From Pseudobutyrivibrio sp. (GTDB lineage: Bacteria > Bacillota > Clostridia > Lachnospirales > Lachnospiraceae): a stretch of DNA of 64,000 nucleotides. Positions 59,506 through 64,000 of the stretch are shown here, in pieces. The stretch covers positions 1 through 64,000 of the forward strand of contig NZ_SVEV01000012.1 in NCBI RefSeq assembly GCF_015057185.1. The letters are read 5' to 3'. The translations under genes and the position numbers were made by a program. Each line of letters begins with the position of its first letter. Within the stretch, counting starts at the first letter, position 1. The notes below the pieces were generated by a model. The model made no database searches. It worked only from the letters and a program-made list of their open reading frames with translations, and was not told the origin of the DNA.

Positions 59506-60372
59506 TTATTTATTATTTAGGCTTGCAAGATAAGATACTGCTGAAAGTGCAGCTACATTTCCTTCACCTGCAGCTTTAATATACTGATAAGGTGTACCTG
59601 TGATATCACCACAAGCGTATAATCCCTTGATATTGGTAGCCATAGATCTGTCTACCTGAACATGATTACCATCCATTGTAAGTCCTGGAACAAGCTGCGA
59701 TGGAGCAACCTGCTCTCTTAATATGAATACACCATCAGCTGTATATGTATCACCATCAGTCTCCAGTGCATATCCAGTTTCCTGTCGAACAATAGCAGCT
59801 GGTTTAACGTCAAGCTCAACTTTGATATTACCGCCAAGCTTTCCTACATATTCATACTGTGGTAAATATGTAACACTCTCTGCTCTCTCTGCAAGGAACT
59901 TTGCCTCTTCTTCATCAGCTTCAGAATAAGCAATGATGATTGCTGTCTTTCCTTTGTATAATGCAGCATCGCATGTAGCGCAGTAGCTAACACCTCTACC
60001 TAAATTTTCCATTTCTCCTGGAAAAGGCTTCATAGCGCTCATTCCAGCAGCTACGATAACTGATTTGGCCTCGTAATCACCACCGTGGCACTGTAATGCA
60101 AAATAATCACCCATTGAATATACTGCATTAACCTTGTCATCAGTAATCTCTACGCCCATTGACTTAGCATGATCTAAAAATGTTTTAGCCATGTCAGCTC
60201 CAGGAATGTTTGGTAATCCCAAATAATTCTGTATTGTATGAGCCTTAGCAACCTTGTCTGATGTGTTGCTGCTGCCAAGTAAAAGAACTGTTTTATTTCT
60301 TACTTTTGCTGTAATAGCTGCCTCTAAACCAGCAGGACCTGTTCCAATAATTGCAATATCAAATCTTTCCAT
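59506..60372 (-). CDS. thioredoxin reductase-like flavoprotein; start moved to MERFDIAIIG behind GGAGG
   Basis: IIGTGPAGLEAAI, CATCDAALYKG (CxxC), YACGDITGTPYQYIKAAGEGNVAALSA. Confidence 0.9.
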   Translation of the reverse strand: MERFDIAIIGTGPAGLEAAITAKVRNKTVLLLGSSNTSDKVAKAHTIQNYLGLPNIPGADMAKTFLDHAKSMGVEITDDKVNAVYSMGDYFALQCHGGDYEAKSVIVAAGMSAMKPFPGEMENLGRGVSYCATCDAALYKGKTAIIIAYSEADEEEAKFLAERAESVTYLPQYEYVGKLGGNIKVELDVKPAAIVRQETGYALETDGDTYTADGVFILREQVAPSQLVPGLTMDGNHVQVDRSMATNIKGLYACGDITGTPYQYIKAAGEGNVAALSAVSYLASLNNK

Positions 60373-60477
60373 CTTAATAACCTCCACTATGACAGATAAA
60401 AGATTGTGTACAACCCTTTCTTATGATTTGATTGTACACAATCTAATTGTGTTTGTCAATAGTGGATTTTTTATTTT

Positions 60478-62193
60478 TTAAATAGTAAATGAATCCTTGA
60501 TTTCTCTAAGCTCATCAGAGTTTGCTTCAGTCTCTCCTACTACTTTCACTACTCCATCTGAAAGGTTTGCAACATCAGTTGCCTTCTCAGCTACAGTTGT
60601 TACGGCTGCAGCAGCCTCACCTACAGTTCTTGATATTTCTTCAACAGACTGTGAAATCTCAGTAGTTGATTCCTGTAATTCATCAATCTTCTCTGAAATA
60701 TTATCCATTGTTTCTGAGAAATGCTCAGCATCAAGCCTATAATCGTCTGCCATTTTTAGGAATGACTCATAATCAGAGGCAACATCGTTTTCGATGTAGT
60801 CCATTGTTCTTTTGAGACACTGATTCATAGATGAAACTGAATCCTGTACCTCGGCCACAATTTCCATAATACCGGCAACTGTGTCGCTTGACTGTGTAGC
60901 CAATCCACCAATTTCTGTAGCAACTACAGCAAATCCCCTGCCTGCCTCACCAGCGCGAGCTGCTTCTATAGAGGCATTAAGAGCAAGCAAGTTGGTCTGG
61001 CTTGCAATATCCTGAATAGCAACTGCCAAATCATTAATCTTCTCAACAGCCTTTGATTTCTCCAAAGCCACCTGACTCTGGCTATTGATTTCATCGTAAA
61101 TACGCTCGTTCTTCTGTTTAGCTACAACCGTATCATCGTATACGCCATTAGCCTTCTGTTTGATTTCCTTAGCATTTTCAGCACCATTTTTTGCCTCTTC
61201 AGCAATAACTTCTGCATTTTCTTTTATGGATGTAGTTCTCTCGCTGATAACATCTGTTGTAGCTGATGTCTCCTGCATGCTAGCTGCAAGCTCTTCAGAT
61301 GTGGCAGAATTGTCCGCATTAGCAGAATCTATATCCATAGTGATATCTTTTAATCTAAGTGCATGTCCCTCTAAATCAACAGATGTGCTGGCAATTCTTT
61401 CAACAATATCTCTAAGACTCTGTTCCATGCGATCAACTGCACGAGCCATGACGCCTGTCTCATCCTTCTTGTGCACAAGGTGTTCAATGGAATCATTAGC
61501 CGAAAAGTCTAAGTGCCCAACATTTTCAATTACAGATGTAACAATTCGAATTGGATTTGTAATACCCTTGGCTGAAATTACACCAATAACAAGAACTACA
61601 ACACCAACTATGATAGAGAATAAAAACCCTAAGGTTTTAATTTGGTTAATCTCTGCCATTATTTCTTTGTCATCAGCAACACAAACGCATACCCATCCGT
61701 TAGATTCTATTACTTTATAAGCACTGTATTTCTTAACTCCGTTCTCATCAACGTAGCTTGAAATACCTGCAGGCTCATAGCTAGAACCAGCCTGAATTTT
61801 CGAAATTAACTCGTTGATTGCAGCATTTGTAACCTTAGTACCTATCTTGTCTTCCTTTTTATGATATAAAAAGGTTCCTTCATTATTAATTACGTATATG
61901 TAGCTTGAATCAATGCCATTAAGTCCTTTCCCGTCAAAGATAGGCTTTAGGTTTTCATATGTTGCAGCTGCTTCGCCTTTATCAGCAACATCAAGCTCAA
62001 CAATTTCAGCACTAAGTGTAGCTAAATCCTGCATATTATGCTCATTAACTGTCTGAATGGTCTTCTTAGCCTGTGGCACAATATAAAACATATTTAGCAA
62101 TATAAAGGCAACAACACTGATAATAACAAGAGCTAAAATCTTAACTAGAATTGAGTGAATATTGAATTCGGTTCTATTTGTTTTCTCTTCCAT
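60478..62193 (-). CDS. methyl-accepting chemotaxis protein (dCache/HAMP/MA)
   Basis: Signalling hairpin [33 protein letters not shown]. Confidence 0.96.
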   Translation of the reverse strand: MEEKTNRTEFNIHSILVKILALVIISVVAFILLNMFYIVPQAKKTIQTVNEHNMQDLATLSAEIVELDVADKGEAAATYENLKPIFDGKGLNGIDSSYIYVINNEGTFLYHKKEDKIGTKVTNAAINELISKIQAGSSYEPAGISSYVDENGVKKYSAYKVIESNGWVCVCVADDKEIMAEINQIKTLGFLFSIIVGVVVLVIGVISAKGITNPIRIVTSVIENVGHLDFSANDSIEHLVHKKDETGVMARAVDRMEQSLRDIVERIASTSVDLEGHALRLKDITMDIDSANADNSATSEELAASMQETSATTDVISERTTSIKENAEVIAEEAKNGAENAKEIKQKANGVYDDTVVAKQKNERIYDEINSQSQVALEKSKAVEKINDLAVAIQDIASQTNLLALNASIEAARAGEAGRGFAVVATEIGGLATQSSDTVAGIMEIVAEVQDSVSSMNQCLKRTMDYIENDVASDYESFLKMADDYRLDAEHFSETMDNISEKIDELQESTTEISQSVEEISRTVGEAAAAVTTVAEKATDVANLSDGVVKVVGETEANSDELREIKDSFTI

Positions 62194-62311
62194 ATATTGA
62201 CTCCTTTAAAAAATAAACACACTAAGCGATTCTATTGTAAACACCATGTATGTCATTTCCGTGAAAAAATCAACACATTTCTTTGAATAAATTAAATCCT
62301 AATCGCCTAAA

Positions 62312-62340
62312 AAAACTCCTAGGCACAAGACCTAGGAGTT
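62312..62340 (-). terminator. terminator after flagellin
   Basis: AACTCCTAGG...CCTAGGAGTT followed by T-run on - strand. Confidence 0.85.
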
Positions 62341-62354
62341 AAACATTGAATTCA

Positions 62355-63167
62355 CTACTGTAAAAGCTTCTGAACTAAGTTCTCTTCACTATTCATTTGA
62401 TTTTTTAAAGCCATGTTCTGAGCAGCTCCAACGATACCGCTTGACTTCATTTTAGTCACTGACTTATAGAAATCAGCATCCTCCTTAGCTGCCTGTGCAG
62501 AGGTAATATTCTCCTCTGTATTGTTATTAACAGAATATGCAGCCTCAAGACCGTTGGTCTGGGCACCAATCTGGCTACGCATTGAATTAATAGCATCAGA
62601 TGTGCTATCAATAGCGCTAGTAGAGATAGTATCAGGATTTCCAGATACGTCAAAATTCTCTAACTGATTAGCAACAGCCCTAGCATCAGTTTCTGTGATA
62701 GACATGCTGGCTGTACCAGTGTAAATGCTAATATCTCCAGATGAACCATCCAAAAGATTCTTGCCATTATACTGAGCCTGGTTGATAGTCTGATTGATTG
62801 TGGCTACGCTCTGCTCATTTGCCTCCTGAAGGATAGCTCTATCACTGTCTGAATACAAACCATTCATGGCACGAACTGTGTTTTGCTCAATATCTCCTAA
62901 AGAATCAGAAATATTAGATAAAGCACCATCAGCGATATTAGTGGCATCTATACCATATGAAATATTCTTGCTGCCTGTGGATAATGACTGAGCTTCCTTT
63001 AAAAGCTTCTGTGATATTGAAAGAGCCACTGCATCGTCAGCAGCTGTATTGACCTTTTTACCAGTAGAAAGCTCTTTGCTAGCCTTTTTCTGCTGATGCT
63101 CTGTGGTCTTCATGTTATTAATCGAATTCTGATATTTTGCAGTATTAATATTAGATTGAACTACCAT
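62355..63167 (-). CDS. flagellin
   Basis: VVQSNINTAKYQNSINNMKTTEHQQKKASKELSTGKKVNTAADDAVALSISQKLLKEA; C-terminal AAQNMALKNQMNSEENLVQKLLQ. Confidence 0.92.
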   Translation of the reverse strand: MVVQSNINTAKYQNSINNMKTTEHQQKKASKELSTGKKVNTAADDAVALSISQKLLKEAQSLSTGSKNISYGIDATNIADGALSNISDSLGDIEQNTVRAMNGLYSDSDRAILQEANEQSVATINQTINQAQYNGKNLLDGSSGDISIYTGTASMSITETDARAVANQLENFDVSGNPDTISTSAIDSTSDAINSMRSQIGAQTNGLEAAYSVNNNTEENITSAQAAKEDADFYKSVTKMKSSGIVGAAQNMALKNQMNSEENLVQKLLQ

Positions 63168-63362
63168 ATTACCTCACTCCAATCCTCTTCGTTGAATAAT
63201 CGTTATATGTTGCAATATCATCTCATTTTCTGTCTAAATTATAACACCTAGTTTATATTATGTCACGTGATTGTTTTGTGAAGTTCAATTGCACAGTATC
63301 TAGGAATCGTTTAAAATACTACTTGTGTGCATCAGCACTGATAAAAATAGAGGAGAAAATGT

Positions 63363-64000
63363 ATGAAAGAATTTTTAAAAAGAAAAAACATCGAAATATC
63401 TGTTAAACGATATTTAATAGATGCCCTTGGTGCAATGGCACAGGGTCTATTCTGTTCTCTGCTCATTGGTACAATCATCAATACAGTAGGAACACAATTC
63501 AATATAGGATTTCTAACTACACCTGTTGCTGTTGTAGCCGGTGTTGAATATACAGTAGGTGGTCTTGCTGTTGCAATGAGTGGTCCTGCTATGGCAGTTG
63601 CCATTGGATATGCTCTTCAGGCACCTCCACTTGTATTATTCTCATTAATTTCAGTTGGTTTTGCATCTAATGCTCTTGGTGGTGCTGGCGGACCACTTGC
63701 AGTTTTATTCATTGCAATTATTGCTGCAGAAATAGGTAAAGCAGTTTCAAAGGAGACCAAAATAGATATTTTAGTTACACCACTTGTTACTATTGCTGTA
63801 GGTATTGCACTTGCCGCATGGTGGGCACCTGCCCTTGGCAAAGCTGCCAGCTCAGTAGGTACACTTATTATGTGGGCTACTACAAAGCAGCCATTTATCA
63901 TGGGTGTCCTTGTTTCTGTAATCGTTGGTATTGCACTTACACTTCCTATTTCATCTGCTGCAATTTGTGCTGCACTTTCCCTCACTGGTTTGGCCGGTGG
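63363..64000 (+). CDS. PTS EIIC-like membrane protein, truncated by window end
   Basis: Translated by eye: MKEFLKRKNIEISVKRYLIDALGAMAQGLFCSLLIGTIINTVGTQFN...; open to window end; absent from ORF track. Confidence 0.8.
   Translation, partial: MKEFLKRKNIEISVKRYLIDALGAMAQGLFCSLLIGTIINTVGTQFNIGFLTTPVAVVAGVEYTVGGLAVAMSGPAMAVAIGYALQAPPLVLFSLISVGFASNALGGAGGPLAVLFIAIIAAEIGKAVSKETKIDILVTPLVTIAVGIALAAWWAPALGKAASSVGTLIMWATTKQPFIMGVLVSVIVGIALTLPISSAAICAALSLTGLAG

Overview
The window looks like a Lachnospiraceae-type (Butyrivibrio/Pseudobutyrivibrio-like) Firmicute chromosome, judged from gene content: butyryl-CoA:acetate CoA-transferase, hemicellulose-use genes, flagellin. Most of it is housekeeping: a compact dcw cluster (mraZ-rsmH-ftsL-like-PBP-mraY-ftsW/spoVE-ftsQ-ftsZ), queA-pheS-pheT-PilZ-lgt, pckA, metNIQ, citrate synthase, an ECF sigma/anti-sigma pair, a dlt-like operon, sdaAB, an ABC/GH43 sugar locus, a hybrid histidine kinase, trxA/trxB-like genes, an MCP and flagellin. 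The most interesting region is 16.9-23.5 kb. It holds a complete NHLM-type peptide export cassette (HlyD-like protein, C39-peptidase ABC transporter, second ABC ATPase) convergent with a gene whose product has an acidic leader ending in a double-glycine (LADVVGG), a 20-residue cationic amphipathic segment (ISDDELMKILKFILKTIKHG), and then a Hint (hedgehog/intein-like) domain beginning at Cys. This suggests a peptide released by two cuts, C39 protease at GG and Hint at G|C, although the Hint active site looks partly degenerate. The second unusual feature is a non-coding array of eleven ~53-bp tandem units (52181-52756), each an inverted repeat with compensatory changes between units. Other structured elements are a probable 6S RNA (23.7-23.9 kb), two dispersed hairpins sharing an unusual apical motif (23.6 and 35.4 kb), and a three-way-junction palindrome overlapping the lgt stop codon. 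All calls come from reading the sequence by eye; no searches were run.
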